Shown here: positions 1-9,906 of the stretch, in pieces
Numbering within the stretch: the stretch's first letter is position 1
Layout of the letters: each line of letters opens with the position of its first letter
DNA from: Candidatus Fermentibacterota bacterium
Lineage (GTDB): Bacteria; JAFGKV01
Assembly: GCA_016928395.1 (NCBI GenBank)
Contig: JAFGKV010000063.1
Location: 4,106 to 68,105, forward strand
Length of the DNA: 64,000 bases
Reading direction: 5' to 3'
Program-made: the position numbers and the translations under genes
The notes under the pieces: model-generated
The model's database searches: none
Told to the model about the DNA's origin: nothing
What the model saw: the letters and a program-made list of their open reading frames with translations, nothing else

Positions 1-2270
1 TCGAGGAGATTCCTGGCCTCGCCAAGCACAAGAAACACACCATCGAAGTGGTCGTCGACCGGATTGCCGTGGATGGCGCGGTCAAGTCGCGGCTCGTCGA
101 GTCGATGGAGACTGCTGCCGGCCTGTCCGGTGGCCTGGTGATCGTCGTGCCTGAGACGGGCGAGGAGGTGCTGTATAGTCGGAACAATGCCTGCGCCGTG
201 TGCGAACTCTCCTTTGAGGAACTGCAGCCAAGGCTGTTCAGTTTTAACAGCCCCTATGGTGCATGCGACGAATGCAGCGGCCTTGGGGTCACCACAGAAA
301 TCGATTCCCGTCTTGTCATACCGGATCAAGGGCTTTCACTGGCCAGAGGCGCCATCGCCCCATGGTGCACAAAAGATGGTGGGCTGGATCGGTTTCGCAG
401 CCAGATGTTGCAGACTCTGGCTTCGGCTATGGGCTTCAGCCTCGAAACGCCCTTCGCCGAACTTCCGCCGGACGCGCAGCATGCGATTCTTCATGGCACC
501 ACCACCCCCCTACGGTTTTCCCTGGCCAGCGAGAGCGGACGGCAGCGGTGGGAGTGGACGGCGCCCTTCGAGGGGGTCATCCCCTTTCTCTCCCGGCGCT
601 ACCAGCAGTCTTCCCCGCGCAGGCGAGCCCTGCTGGAGAAGTACATGAGTATGCTCACCTGCGCCGCATGCGGCGGCACGAGGCTGCGCGCCCAGAGCCG
701 GGCCGTGCTGCTCCGCGAGGTGCCCATCCACCGGCTGACCGGATGGAGCATCAGCCAGATCCGCGCCTTCTTTGAAGGCTTCTCGCCCGACGCGCGAGAG
801 CATGCCATCGGAGGGCGGATCCTGACAGAAATTCAGCGTCGCCTTCGCTTTCTCGATGAACTCGGCATCGGCTATCTGACCTTGGACCGGGCCACGGGCA
901 CCCTAGCTGGCGGCGAGGCCCAGCGGATCCGCCTTGCCAGCCAGCTCGGTTCAGGGCTCGTGGGGGTGCTCTACGTTCTTGATGAGCCTTCCATCGGCCT
1001 GCATGCCAGGGACCAGGACAGGCTCTTGGCCGCTCTTTGCAGCCTCCGCGACGCCGGTAACACCGTGCTGGTAGTCGAACATGATCGCCAGACAATGCTC
1101 CTCAGCGACTGGGTGGTCGATCTAGGACCCGGAGCCGGGACCCATGGCGGGCACGTCATCTACGCCGGACCACCGGGTGGGTTGGCTGCCCAGGCAGGAT
1201 CCCTGACCGGGGACTACCTGGCCGGCCGCCGGCAGATCTTCACACCGGACACGCGCCGCCAGGGAAGCGGCCAAGCCATCGAGGTGGTTGGTGCCGCGGA
1301 GCACAACCTGAAGGATATCACCGCGTGCTTCCCCCTGGGATGTTTCATCTGTGTCACCGGCGTCTCAGGCTCCGGCAAGAGCACGCTGGTGCACGAAATC
1401 CTGCACAAGTCTCTTGCACGAAGACTCCACGGCGCCCGGTCGGTACCGGGGGCCCACCACACGATCCGGGGCGCCGAACACATAGACGGCGTGGTACTGG
1501 TCGACCAGGATCCTATAGGCCGCACGCCGCGTTCCAACCCGGCGACCTACGCCGGGGCCTTCGGCCCCATTCGCGACCTCTTCGCCAAACTGCCCGAGGC
1601 GCGGGCCCGCGGCTATGGGCCGGGGCGGTTCAGCTTCAATGTCGCCGGTGGGCGTTGTGAAGCCTGCCAGGGAGCGGGCGTGGTCAAGATCGAGATGCAT
1701 TTCCTGCCCGATGTCTATGTAACATGCGAACAGTGCGGCGGCCGTCGATTCGGCGAAGAAACCCTGGCAGTGAAGTACAAGGGCCTCTCCATTTCCGACA
1801 TACTGAACACCACGGTGGAGGAAGCGGTCACGCTGTTCGGCTCCTTCCCGGCTATCATCCGGAAGATAGCGGCTCTCCGCGACGTGGGCCTTGGATATCT
1901 CTCTTTGGGTCAACCAGCCACCACGCTGTCCGGAGGCGAGGCTCAACGGGTCAAGCTGGCCACCGAGCTATGCAAGGGCGGAAGCGGCCGAACGCTTTAC
2001 ATTCTGGACGAACCTACCACCGGCCTTCACTTCGAAGACATCCGGGTCCTACTCCAGGTGCTCTTCCGGCTGGTTTCCCGCGGGGATACGGTGGTCGTCA
2101 TCGAGCACAGCCTGGATGTCATCAAGTGCGCCGACTGGATCATCGATCTGGGCCCTGAAGCAGGCGCAGAGGGAGGCCGCATCGTTGTTGCCGGGACCCC
2201 GGAGGAGGTGGCCGAACACCCTCGGAGCTGTACTGGTAGATTCCTGAAGGCAGAGCTTGGAAGGGTATGA
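1..2270 (+). CDS. uvrA: UvrA, excinuclease ABC subunit A (5' end cut by window)
   Basis: The reading frame is open from the first bases (codons begin at base 3), so the gene starts upstream; about 755 of the usual 940 or so residues are present. UvrA is the damage-sensing ATPase of nucleotide excision repair and works as a dimer with UvrB. Visible features: a first zinc finger (CAVC ... CDEC), the insert cysteines CAAC, the first ABC signature LAGGEAQR followed by VLDEPSIGLH, the second Walker A GVSGSGKST, the second zinc module CEAC ... CEQCGG, then LSGGEAQRVKLA and ILDEPTTGLH. Both ATPase modules look intact. It ends in TGA, and 222 bases separate it from gcvT, so it is probably a separate transcript. 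Only the N-terminal Walker A region is missing, because of the window edge. Confidence 0.97.
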   Translation, partial: EEIPGLAKHKKHTIEVVVDRIAVDGAVKSRLVESMETAAGLSGGLVIVVPETGEEVLYSRNNACAVCELSFEELQPRLFSFNSPYGACDECSGLGVTTEIDSRLVIPDQGLSLARGAIAPWCTKDGGLDRFRSQMLQTLASAMGFSLETPFAELPPDAQHAILHGTTTPLRFSLASESGRQRWEWTAPFEGVIPFLSRRYQQSSPRRRALLEKYMSMLTCAACGGTRLRAQSRAVLLREVPIHRLTGWSISQIRAFFEGFSPDAREHAIGGRILTEIQRRLRFLDELGIGYLTLDRATGTLAGGEAQRIRLASQLGSGLVGVLYVLDEPSIGLHARDQDRLLAALCSLRDAGNTVLVVEHDRQTMLLSDWVVDLGPGAGTHGGHVIYAGPPGGLAAQAGSLTGDYLAGRRQIFTPDTRRQGSGQAIEVVGAAEHNLKDITACFPLGCFICVTGVSGSGKSTLVHEILHKSLARRLHGARSVPGAHHTIRGAEHIDGVVLVDQDPIGRTPRSNPATYAGAFGPIRDLFAKLPEARARGYGPGRFSFNVAGGRCEACQGAGVVKIEMHFLPDVYVTCEQCGGRRFGEETLAVKYKGLSISDILNTTVEEAVTLFGSFPAIIRKIAALRDVGLGYLSLGQPATTLSGGEAQRVKLATELCKGGSGRTLYILDEPTTGLHFEDIRVLLQVLFRLVSRGDTVVVIEHSLDVIKCADWIIDLGPEAGAEGGRIVVAGTPEEVAEHPRSCTGRFLKAELGRV

Positions 2271-2428
2271 CCCGGCGAAGAGGGGAATGGTGGAAGGACT
2301 AGCCGGCCGATAGAAAGCAGTCAGCAGTCTGGCCATGACCGAGAACTTGACGAGTAAGAGCTCCCCGCGAAGGAAGGGCCGGATCCGGAAAAGGTGGCTT
2401 CCGCGGGTTCGGTCTGTTACTTTGCGCG

Positions 2429-2455
2429 CCGCAACAACCATCTGAATAGTTGCGG
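2429..2455. other. Inverted repeat in the leader upstream of gcvT
   Basis: CCGCAAC and GTTGCGG form a perfect 7-bp stem around a 13-nt loop, 37 bases before the gcvT start. It could be an mRNA leader hairpin or an operator for the glycine-cleavage operon. It has no T-run, so it is not a standard terminator, and it does not look like a glycine riboswitch. Confidence 0.3.
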
Positions 2456-2492
2456 TCATGCCCCCTGGCCTGATCGCGCATGGGAGGATGCG

Positions 2493-3596
2493 ATGTCACA
2501 GATCAAGAAGACCCAGCTGACTTCTGAACATGAGCGGCTGGGCGGTAAGATGGTGGAGTTCGGCGGCTGGTGGATGCCGGTCCGCTTTCGCGGCATCGTA
2601 GAGGAGCATCAGGCGGTACGCTCCGGCGCCGGGCTCTTCGATGTGTCCCACATGGGCGAGATTCTCATCACCGGTCCGGATGCCCTCCGGTTCACAAACA
2701 CGATCGTGACCAACAACGTCGAGAAGCTCGAGCCGGATCAGGCACTGTATACCTGCATGTGCTATCAATCGGGAGGTATCGTGGACGACCTACTCGTCTA
2801 CCGTCTCCCCGAAGGATACCTCCTTGTTGTCAATGCGGCGAACACTGAGAAAGACTATGGATGGATCGTGGAACATGCCGAGGGCGACATCCAGATAGCG
2901 AACGAGAGTGACGACTATATCCAGATCGCCTTGCAGGGTCCCCGGGCAGCTGAGATCCTGGCGCCTCTGACCGATGAGAACCTCGATGCCATCCGTTTCT
3001 ACCACTATGCCAAAGGCGATGTGACGGGCTTGCCCGCCATCATCTCGCGGACGGGATACACCGGCGAAGACGGTTTTGAGGTGTACCTGAAGGGTGGAGA
3101 GGCGGAGGCTGCCCGCGTGTGGCGCGCACTCTTGGAGCAGGGAAAGCCCTTTGGCCTGGTGCCGATCGGCCTGGGTGCCAGGGACACGCTGCGGCTGGAG
3201 ATGGGGTACATGCTGTACGGTAACGACATCACCCAGGACACGACGCCTCTGGAGGCCGGGCTGGGCTGGGTAACCAAGCTCAAGAAGGGCCCGTTCATTG
3301 GCCGTGACGCGCTTCTACGGCAGAAAGAACAGGGCCTTCGAAAGAGTCTGATCGCGTTCACGGTGGAGGGCCGTAGCGCCCCACGCCACGGGTACCCGCT
3401 CCTGCTGGACGGCGAGACCCACGGGGAGGTGACATCGGGTACGTTCTCACCGTCACTGGAACGAGGCATCGGCTTGGGATATCTCTCCACCGAAGCTCAG
3501 GCTCGCGAGGGGATACTCGCTGTGAACATTCGAGGGAAGTCAGTCCCTGCTTCCCGGGTTTCATTGCCTTTCTACAAGCAGGGCTCTCATCTGTAA
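2493..3596 (+). CDS. gcvT: Aminomethyltransferase, glycine cleavage T protein
   Basis: GcvT releases ammonia from the aminomethyl group carried on lipoyl-GcvH and passes the one-carbon unit to tetrahydrofolate. The protein of 367 residues starts MSQIKKTQLTSEHERLGGKM, and shows the family signature MVEFGGWWMPV, the GVFDVSHMGE-type segment (AGLFDVSHMGEI), SRTGYTGEDGFEVY and the C-terminal R-x-L-R-L-E-M-G-Y block. I chose the ATG at 2493 rather than an upstream in-frame start because GGGAGG sits 6 bases before it and homologues begin there. It is the first gene of the gcvT-gcvH-gcvPA-gcvPB run; gcvH follows after 38 bases. Length is normal for the family. Confidence 0.96.
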   Translation: MSQIKKTQLTSEHERLGGKMVEFGGWWMPVRFRGIVEEHQAVRSGAGLFDVSHMGEILITGPDALRFTNTIVTNNVEKLEPDQALYTCMCYQSGGIVDDLLVYRLPEGYLLVVNAANTEKDYGWIVEHAEGDIQIANESDDYIQIALQGPRAAEILAPLTDENLDAIRFYHYAKGDVTGLPAIISRTGYTGEDGFEVYLKGGEAEAARVWRALLEQGKPFGLVPIGLGARDTLRLEMGYMLYGNDITQDTTPLEAGLGWVTKLKKGPFIGRDALLRQKEQGLRKSLIAFTVEGRSAPRHGYPLLLDGETHGEVTSGTFSPSLERGIGLGYLSTEAQAREGILAVNIRGKSVPASRVSLPFYKQGSHL

Positions 3597-3634
3597 ATCA
3601 TGCGTGGCACCAGCGGTGCCATCGAGGAGGAATC

Positions 3635-4021
3635 ATGGACGAAGCAATCCGCTGTACCAGCGAACATGAGTGGGTCCGCGCGGAGGAAGGGTTCGCGGTG
3701 GTGGGCCTGACCGACTACGCGCAAGGCGAGCTCGGCGACATAGTCTATGTCGAGCTTCCGGAGATCGGGGCGCGATTCGAGAAGGGAGAGGTGTTTGGCA
3801 CCATCGAGTCGGTGAAGTCAGTCAGCGATATCTACTCGCCCATTTCTGGCGAGGTGCATGCGGTCAATCACGAGTTGGAGGCCCATCCGGAACTTGTGAA
3901 CCAGGACTGCTATCATGCAGGTTGGATTGTCAAGCTCGACATGTCCGACCCGTCCGAACTGGATGACTTGATGACCGATGCGGAGTATGAAGAGTTCATT
4001 TCGGGAGGCGCTGAGGAGTGA
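3635..4021 (+). CDS. gcvH: Glycine cleavage system H protein
   Basis: GcvH is the lipoylated carrier that shuttles the aminomethyl group between the P, T and L proteins. The 128-residue sequence has the typical start (CTSEHEWVRAEEG) and the lipoyl-lysine motif IESVKSVSD with Lys-61. GAGGAGG precedes the ATG. Its TGA stop overlaps the GTG start of gcvPA by four bases, implying translational coupling. No dihydrolipoamide dehydrogenase gene is in the window, so the L protein must be encoded elsewhere. A lipoyl-transfer enzyme gene at 6862 could supply its cofactor. Confidence 0.96.
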   Translation: MDEAIRCTSEHEWVRAEEGFAVVGLTDYAQGELGDIVYVELPEIGARFEKGEVFGTIESVKSVSDIYSPISGEVHAVNHELEAHPELVNQDCYHAGWIVKLDMSDPSELDDLMTDAEYEEFISGGAEE

Positions 4022-5349
4022 GCCGGCTTCCGCTGACCACGCGCGACCGGGAACTGATGCTCTCCCGGATCGGTGTGGATCGCTTCGACGACTTGCTCCG
4101 TCCCATCCCTGAGACTGCGCGCTTCTCGGGGCTGCTTGACCTTCCGCCTTCCCTGGCGGAGGGCGCGCTGGCCCGGCATGTGAAGGAACTCTCAGAACGG
4201 AACGTGCCTGTGCTCAGCTTCATGGGTGCGGGATCCTACGAGCACTTCCGGCCGGCGGTGGTTGACTATGTCTGCGGGCGCCCCGAGTTCCGCACCGCCT
4301 ATACTCCCTACCAAGCCGAAGTGAGCCAGGGGACCCTCCAAACCATCTATGAGTTTCAGACGGCCATCGTGGAACTCACCGGCATGGAAGTCGCGAATGC
4401 GTCCATGTATGAGGGTGGAAGTGCCGTTGCAGAGGCGATGCTCATGGCCGTATCCGCCACCGGTAGATCCTCGATTCTCATCAGTGAGGGGGTCCACCCG
4501 CTGGTTCGCAGGGTCGTGCATACCTATGCACGACCCAACGGCATCGCGGTGATTCCGGTACCGCTGCACCAGGGCACCACGCCCGACACCGCGGTTCGCG
4601 AACGAGCAGAAGGGGCAGCGGGACTCATCTATCAAGAGCCGAACTTCTTCGGCTGTATCGAGAACCAGCAACGTCTCATAGAGGCGTCCCATGCCGCGGG
4701 TGGCCTGGCCATCGCCAGCGTTGATCCGCTGTCTCTATCCGTTCTTGAGCCGCCCGGCGCTTTGGGTGCCGATATCGCGGCGGGAGAAGGGCAGGCCCTG
4801 GCCGCTCCCGTATCTTTCGGAGGCCCCGGGGTTGGGTTTCTCGCCTGTACTCAGCGACTGATCCGCAAGCTTCCGGGCAGGCTGGTCGGCGCAACGGTAG
4901 ACGGCCAAGGGAGGCGAGGCTTCGTGCTTACACTGCAGGCCCGGGAGCAGCATATCCGACGCCAAAAGGCTACCAGCAATATCTGCACGAACCAGGCTCT
5001 GGTCGCTTTGGGTTTCTTGGTAACGGTCTCGGCCCTGGGCCCCCACGGATTGGCCAACATGGCGAGCCAAGCGACTCAGAAAGCCCATTACTACCAGCAC
5101 GCGCTTCAGAAGCGAGGGTTCCCCCTGGCGTTTGACGCGCCGTTCCTTTGGGAGTTCACGGTGCGCACCGGCATACCCGCCGCCACCTATGTGGAGGGGC
5201 TGCTCTCCCGTGGCGTGCTCCCGGGCCTTGATTTGGGCACAGTGTCTCCTGACCTGGCTGAGCGCCTTCTCGTCTACGTATCGGAAATGCGAACCCGCGA
5301 GGAGCTTGATCGTACCGCCGAGCTGATGGGGGAGGTGAGTCATGGCTGA
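4018..5349 (+). CDS. gcvPA: Glycine dehydrogenase (decarboxylating) subunit 1
   Basis: This is the N-terminal half of the split P protein, as in Thermus and many anaerobes; with GcvPB it forms the PLP enzyme that decarboxylates glycine and loads GcvH. The 443-residue protein shows the family segments [52 protein letters not shown] and [12 protein letters not shown]. It starts with GTG overlapping the gcvH stop and ends overlapping the gcvPB start by 8 bases. There is no catalytic lysine in this half, as expected; that residue is in GcvPB. Confidence 0.95.
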   Translation: MSRLPLTTRDRELMLSRIGVDRFDDLLRPIPETARFSGLLDLPPSLAEGALARHVKELSERNVPVLSFMGAGSYEHFRPAVVDYVCGRPEFRTAYTPYQAEVSQGTLQTIYEFQTAIVELTGMEVANASMYEGGSAVAEAMLMAVSATGRSSILISEGVHPLVRRVVHTYARPNGIAVIPVPLHQGTTPDTAVRERAEGAAGLIYQEPNFFGCIENQQRLIEASHAAGGLAIASVDPLSLSVLEPPGALGADIAAGEGQALAAPVSFGGPGVGFLACTQRLIRKLPGRLVGATVDGQGRRGFVLTLQAREQHIRRQKATSNICTNQALVALGFLVTVSALGPHGLANMASQATQKAHYYQHALQKRGFPLAFDAPFLWEFTVRTGIPAATYVEGLLSRGVLPGLDLGTVSPDLAERLLVYVSEMRTREELDRTAELMGEVSHG

Positions 5350-6799
5350 GAAGATCATCTACGAACTGGGCTCGCCCGGCCGCCAGTCGGTGGATCTTCC
5401 TCCTCTGGACGTACCCTCCGAGGACGCGGGTGCCATGATCCCTGCGGGTACCCGGCGTGTGAAGCCGCCCATGCTCCCCGAGATCGACGAACTGGAGTTG
5501 ATCCGCCACTTCGTCCGCTTGTCCGTACTGAATCATCATGTAGAGAAGGGGTTCTATCCCCTGGGATCGTGCACCATGAAGGCCAATCCACCGGTGAACG
5601 AGGTCTTGGCGGCCCTCCCCGGCTTTGCCTTGGCTCATCCGTGGTGGCCTGCACGTCTGGCGCAGGGATCATTGCGCCTCATGGCCGAACTGGAGGCAAT
5701 GCTGGCGGAAATCTGTGGCCTCTCCGCCACGACGCTTCAGCCGGCCGCAGGCGCCCATGGCGAACTCACCGGCCTCATGGTGGTACGGGCCTATCATGAG
5801 TCGCACGGCAATCCTCGCAAGCGGGTGATCGTGCCAGACTCGGCCCACGGCACCAACCCGGCCAGCGCATCGCTGGTGGGCTATGAGATCGTGGAGATCA
5901 AGTCTGACGGTGACGGCCTGGTGGACTTGGCCGCCTTGGAGAGGGCGTTGGACGAGGACACCGCCGTGTTCATGCTGACCAACCCGAACACGCTGGGCCT
6001 GTTCGAACGCCGCATCTGCCAGATCCAGCAGATGGTCCATGCGAAGGGCGCCCTGCTCTACATGGACGGCGCCAACATGAACGCCCTCCTGGGCATCGTC
6101 CGCCCGGGTGACACCGGCTTTGACCTGGTGCACCTCAACCTGCACAAGACCTTCTCGACGCCCCACGGAGGCGGAGGACCGGGCGCGGGACCGCTGGTTG
6201 TAGCGGAGAAGTTGGCGCCATTCCTTCCTGTGCCTCGCATCGTTCAGGCAGAGGACGGATCCCTGCGGTGGGACTATGATAGGCCCCAATCAATCGGCAA
6301 GGTCATGACATGGTGGGGCAACTTCGGGGTGCTGGTGCGGGCGTATGCCTACATCCGTTCGCGGGGAGCCCGGGGCCTGGCTCAGGTGAGCGAAGCCGCC
6401 ATACTCAATGCCAACTATCTTCTGGCGTTGGTACAGGATCGTTTCGATCTGCCCTACCCTGGCCCGTGCATGCACGAATTCGTGCTCAGCGGCGACCGGC
6501 AGAAGAAGCGTGGCGTCCGCACACTAGACATGGCGAAACGACTCTTGGACAAGGGCATGCATGCACCAACCATCTACTTCCCGCTGATTGTCAGCGAAGC
6601 CATGATGATCGAGCCGACGGAGACGGAATCCCGGGAGAGCGTCGAGGAGTTCGCGCGCGCGCTCCTCGAGGTAGCCGATGAGGCGGAAGAGAACCCCGAG
6701 TTCGTTCATGCCGCGCCCCACTCGACCCCTGTGGGCCGTTTAGATGAAACCAGGGCAGCCCGCCAGCCTGACCTGGCCTTCAAACGGCCAAAGACTTGA
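5342..6799 (+). CDS. gcvPB: Glycine dehydrogenase (decarboxylating) subunit 2
   Basis: This is the PLP-binding half of the split P protein. The 485 residues include [13 protein letters not shown], the [12 protein letters not shown] stretch, [17 protein letters not shown] and the PLP-lysine motif [16 protein letters not shown] with Lys-269. The start overlaps gcvPA by 8 bases with GGAGGTGAG in front of the ATG. The stop lies 62 bases before the chosen start of the lipoyl-transfer gene, so that gene is likely cotranscribed. Length and motifs are normal. Confidence 0.96.
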   Translation: MAEKIIYELGSPGRQSVDLPPLDVPSEDAGAMIPAGTRRVKPPMLPEIDELELIRHFVRLSVLNHHVEKGFYPLGSCTMKANPPVNEVLAALPGFALAHPWWPARLAQGSLRLMAELEAMLAEICGLSATTLQPAAGAHGELTGLMVVRAYHESHGNPRKRVIVPDSAHGTNPASASLVGYEIVEIKSDGDGLVDLAALERALDEDTAVFMLTNPNTLGLFERRICQIQQMVHAKGALLYMDGANMNALLGIVRPGDTGFDLVHLNLHKTFSTPHGGGGPGAGPLVVAEKLAPFLPVPRIVQAEDGSLRWDYDRPQSIGKVMTWWGNFGVLVRAYAYIRSRGARGLAQVSEAAILNANYLLALVQDRFDLPYPGPCMHEFVLSGDRQKKRGVRTLDMAKRLLDKGMHAPTIYFPLIVSEAMMIEPTETESRESVEEFARALLEVADEAEENPEFVHAAPHSTPVGRLDETRAARQPDLAFKRPKT

Positions 6800-6861
6800 C
6801 GCAAACGGGGGATGGAAGGCAGGAACACTGCAGGCAGCCGCACCCGCGAGAACGAGGTCGG

Positions 6862-7659
6862 ATGAGCGAGACACGGTCTTCCTCACCTGCTGATCGGGCA
6901 GCTTCATGGCGAGTTATTCTTGATGGCGAGGCGTCACCGGGGTTCAACATGTCCTTGGATCAGGTCATCGCGGAATGTGTCGCCGGCGGCGAAAGCCCCC
7001 CGACCCTGCGGTTTTACGGATGGGATCGACCCGCGGTGTCCTTGGGCTACCACCAGAGTCCGGAGAAAGTATTGGACATGGCGGCCGTGAACGCACATGC
7101 TCTGACGGTGGTGAAGAGACCGACGGGAGGCCGGGCGGTCTTGCATGGAGACGATTTGACCTATTCCGTGGCCTTGCCCGCGAATGGACCGTGGGCTGTC
7201 AGCGTGACCGAGGCGTACCGCATGCTCAGTGAGGCATTACAGCGAGGCTTCAGGCGAGCCGGTGTCGAGGTCACTCTCGCCCGGGGCCATCGTGGAGGAC
7301 TCCGCCCGGGCCCGCTGCCCTGTTTCGCGAGCACCGCGCGCCACGAACTTGTGTGGAACGGCCGCAAGCTAGTGGGCAGCGCGCAGCGACGCCTTCGGGG
7401 GGGGTTGCTTCAGCAGGGGAGCATTCCTCTGGCGAGGGGCACCATCAGACTGGATGAACTGGTTCCTCCCGGCCAGAGAATCGAGGTTGAGGATCGATGG
7501 GCCACGGTGGAGGAGGCCGCCGGTCGCCCCGTGGACCGTCTACACCTGGCCCGCGAATTGGCCCATGGTTTCGGCGAGCAGTTCGGCGTTTCGTTGTGCT
7601 TCGAGTCGCCACGAATCGACGAGACCATTGCTGCCCAAAGGATTACGGCAACTCCATGA
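6862..7659 (+). CDS. Lipoyl/octanoyl-transfer enzyme, LipM/LplA family
   Basis: This is a BPL/LplA/LipB-fold enzyme that attaches octanoate or lipoate to carrier proteins such as GcvH. The 265 residues show KRPTGGRAVLHGDDLTYSVA at about 85-104 (the RRxTGG...H block) and NGRKLVGSAQRR with Lys-169. A cysteine at 154 in the context PCFAS, shortly before the lysine motif, matches the catalytic cysteine position of LipM-type octanoyltransferases as I know that family; that favours LipM over LplA. I chose the ATG at 6862 (GAGGT in front) over an upstream TTG that overlaps the gcvPB stop. Placement directly after the glycine-cleavage genes fits a role in H-protein lipoylation. Confidence 0.85.
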   Translation: MSETRSSSPADRAASWRVILDGEASPGFNMSLDQVIAECVAGGESPPTLRFYGWDRPAVSLGYHQSPEKVLDMAAVNAHALTVVKRPTGGRAVLHGDDLTYSVALPANGPWAVSVTEAYRMLSEALQRGFRRAGVEVTLARGHRGGLRPGPLPCFASTARHELVWNGRKLVGSAQRRLRGGLLQQGSIPLARGTIRLDELVPPGQRIEVEDRWATVEEAAGRPVDRLHLARELAHGFGEQFGVSLCFESPRIDETIAAQRITATP

Positions 7660-8048
7660 ACGGATTCGACATACCCAACGATCCGCAGAGAGCCCCTGAA
7701 GTACCGCTCCTGCTATCACGTCTCGCGAAGGAGATCGTCGATCGCAGCCTCACCGCTCCGGCGATGATGTTCCTGGAGTCAACCAAGCCCTTGAGTTTCC
7801 TGGGAAGCCAGATTATGGTGTTCTTCTCCCCGTTCGTGAAGGCGTTCTGGGATGGCGCAAGCTACGATCAGCTTTCCGCCCTCCTGGAAGACCGGGCGAA
7901 CATCGAGATCCTGCTCCAGGAGATGGAGCGTCTTGAGGCGGAACGCTCGGCGATCCGAAAGGAAGAGAAAGCACGACGCAAGGCGGAGAAAGACCGCGTG
8001 AAGGCTCAGAAGAAGGAGAGACGGTTATGGCCGAAGAACGACAACTGA
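7656..8048 (+). CDS. Unknown 130-aa protein with hydrophobic core and basic coiled tail
   Basis: I do not recognise this family. The start ATG overlaps the stop of the lipoyl-transfer gene (ATGA), and the 3' end overlaps the next gene by 22 bases, so it sits inside the operon and is translated in step with it. Residues about 45-62 (FLGSQIMVFFSPFVKAFW) are hydrophobic and could be membrane-associated or a buried helix. Residues from about 75 on are an acidic then strongly basic helix rich in Glu, Arg and Lys (EKARRKAEKDRVKAQKKERR), likely a coiled coil or a nucleic-acid- or lipid-binding tail. The part before about residue 75 looks like a folded domain. Confidence 0.75.
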   Translation: MNGFDIPNDPQRAPEVPLLLSRLAKEIVDRSLTAPAMMFLESTKPLSFLGSQIMVFFSPFVKAFWDGASYDQLSALLEDRANIEILLQEMERLEAERSAIRKEEKARRKAEKDRVKAQKKERRLWPKNDN

Positions 8049-9859
8049 ACCTCGCGGAGCTGAGGAGCATCCTTGCCACCGATTGTGGCAGCACGACCAC
8101 CAAGGCGATCCTCATCGAGAAGGAAGCTGATGAGTACCGGCTGAAAGTGCGCGGCGAGGCGCCCACCACGGTGGAAAGGCCCGCCGAAGACGTGACGAGG
8201 GGTGTGCTCAATGCCGTGAGCGAGGTGGAGGAGCTCACGAACCGCACCATCCTTGACGGCGAGATCATCATAAAACCCCGCACCGAAACGAAAGGAGTCG
8301 ATATCTATATTTCGACCTCCAGCGCCGGGGGAGGGCTGCAGATGATGGTGGCGGGGGTGGTGAAGAGCATGACCGGGGAAAGCGCCCAGCGTGCCGCGCT
8401 GGGCGCTGGCGCCATCGTGATGGATGTACTCGCATCGAATGACGGCCGCCTGCCCCACCAGCAGATCGAGCGTATCCGCAATCTCAGACCTGACATGATC
8501 CTCCTCTCCGGAGGAATTGACGGAGGGACAACCACCCATGTCGCGGAACTGGCGGAAATCATCTCCGCCGCAGATCCCAAGCCCCGGCTCGGCCACGGCT
8601 ACAAGCTTCCGGTGATCTATGCGGGAAATGCTCAGGCGCGCGACATCGTGCGGGATATTCTGGGCAACAAGGTCGAACTGTTCATCGTCGACAATTTGAG
8701 ACCGGTGTTGGAACGGGAGAATCTCGGCCCGGCCCGCGAGAAGATCCATGAGCTCTTCATGGAGCACGTCATGCAGCAGGCGCCTGGTTATGCCAAGCTC
8801 ATGCAGTGGACCGATGTGCCCATCATGCCGACCCCAGGAGCCGTGGGCCTCATCATCCAGACCATCGCCCGCCAACACGGCATCGATGTCGTCGGAGTCG
8901 ACATCGGCGGCGCCACCACCGATGTGTTCAGTGTGTTCTCGGACACGTTTAACCGCACAGTGAGCGCCAATCTCGGAATGAGCTACTCGGTCTCCAACGT
9001 ATTCGCCGAGACGGGCCTGGACAATGTCATGCGCTGGGTCCCATTCGACATGGATGAACTGGATCTCCGTAACCGCATAAAGAACAAGATGATTAGACCG
9101 ACCACCATCCCGCAGCTCATGGAGGAGTTGATCGTCGAGCAGGCCATCTCCCGGGAGGCGCTGCGGCTGGCGTTCATTCAGCACAAGTCATTTGCCGTGG
9201 GATTGAAAGGCGTCCAGCAGGAGCGGACGATCTCCGACACCTTCGAGCAGAAAGGCTCCGGCGAGACGCTGGTCAACATGATGAGCCTGAAACTCCTGGT
9301 CGGCTCCGGCGGCGTTCTCTCCCATGCCCCTCGACGCAACCAGGCTGCGATGATGCTCGTTGATGCCTTCCTGCCCGAGGGATTCACGCATCTGGCGGTT
9401 GACTCCATCTTCATGATGCCTCAGTTGGGCGTACTGTCAACGGTGCACCCGGATGCCGCGACCCAGGTGTTCGAGCGCGATTGCCTCATCCATTTGGGTA
9501 CCTGCATCGCCCCGGTGGGCCCTGGCAAGCCTGGCAAGACGGCTCTGGAACTCGATATCGAGCTTCCCGGCGGTTCGACTCATGTCGAGATGGAGTATGG
9601 GAAGATGAAGCTGATCCCACTGGGGGTCGGCGAGAAGGCCATGGTGAGGGCCCGGCCCGGCAAGGGGCTGGACCTCGGTGCCGGCAGGGGCGCCGAGATG
9701 AGCGAGGAGGTCGAGGGTGGTGTCGTGGGCATCATTCTGGACACGCGGGGGAGGAATCCTTTCGTACTGCCCGTGGATGCCAAGGAACGGGTGCCGAAGC
9801 TCGTTGAATGGATCGCTGCCCTGGATGCCTATCCGGCGGCTGCGCTGCAGCGGCACTAA
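8027..9859 (+). CDS. MutL/GlmL-like ASKHA ATPase
   Basis: A 610-residue protein resembling MutL/GlmL, the actin/hsp70-fold ATPase encoded with B12-dependent glutamate mutase and related aminomutases and thought to act as a reactivating chaperone. Phosphate-1 loop: LATDCGSTTTKAIL at 17-29. A second ASKHA motif is VVGVDIGGATTDVFSV near residue 290, with DMILLSGGIDGGTTTH between them. GAAGGAGAG precedes the ATG, and the gene overlaps the previous one. No mutase subunit, cobalamin-binding protein (DxHxxG) or B12 gene is visible nearby. The substrate it serves here is therefore unknown. The partner is more likely the next gene, 47 bases downstream. Confidence 0.85.
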   Translation: MAEERQLNLAELRSILATDCGSTTTKAILIEKEADEYRLKVRGEAPTTVERPAEDVTRGVLNAVSEVEELTNRTILDGEIIIKPRTETKGVDIYISTSSAGGGLQMMVAGVVKSMTGESAQRAALGAGAIVMDVLASNDGRLPHQQIERIRNLRPDMILLSGGIDGGTTTHVAELAEIISAADPKPRLGHGYKLPVIYAGNAQARDIVRDILGNKVELFIVDNLRPVLERENLGPAREKIHELFMEHVMQQAPGYAKLMQWTDVPIMPTPGAVGLIIQTIARQHGIDVVGVDIGGATTDVFSVFSDTFNRTVSANLGMSYSVSNVFAETGLDNVMRWVPFDMDELDLRNRIKNKMIRPTTIPQLMEELIVEQAISREALRLAFIQHKSFAVGLKGVQQERTISDTFEQKGSGETLVNMMSLKLLVGSGGVLSHAPRRNQAAMMLVDAFLPEGFTHLAVDSIFMMPQLGVLSTVHPDAATQVFERDCLIHLGTCIAPVGPGKPGKTALELDIELPGGSTHVEMEYGKMKLIPLGVGEKAMVRARPGKGLDLGAGRGAEMSEEVEGGVVGIILDTRGRNPFVLPVDAKERVPKLVEWIAALDAYPAAALQRH

Positions 9860-9906
9860 CGGCATGCACACCCATGGATACACAGTGCATCGATAGGAGG
9901 TGAGTC

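Noticed and set aside
2271-2492. Glycine riboswitch upstream of gcvT
   Set aside because: The leader length and the operon would fit, but I could not find the conserved core segments of the glycine aptamer; only one short hairpin is clear.
8006-9184. A 392-codon open frame on the minus strand
   Set aside because: It lies fully antisense to the MutL-like gene, is rich in His/Arg/Asp of low-complexity type and has no domain; it is a product of high GC codon bias.
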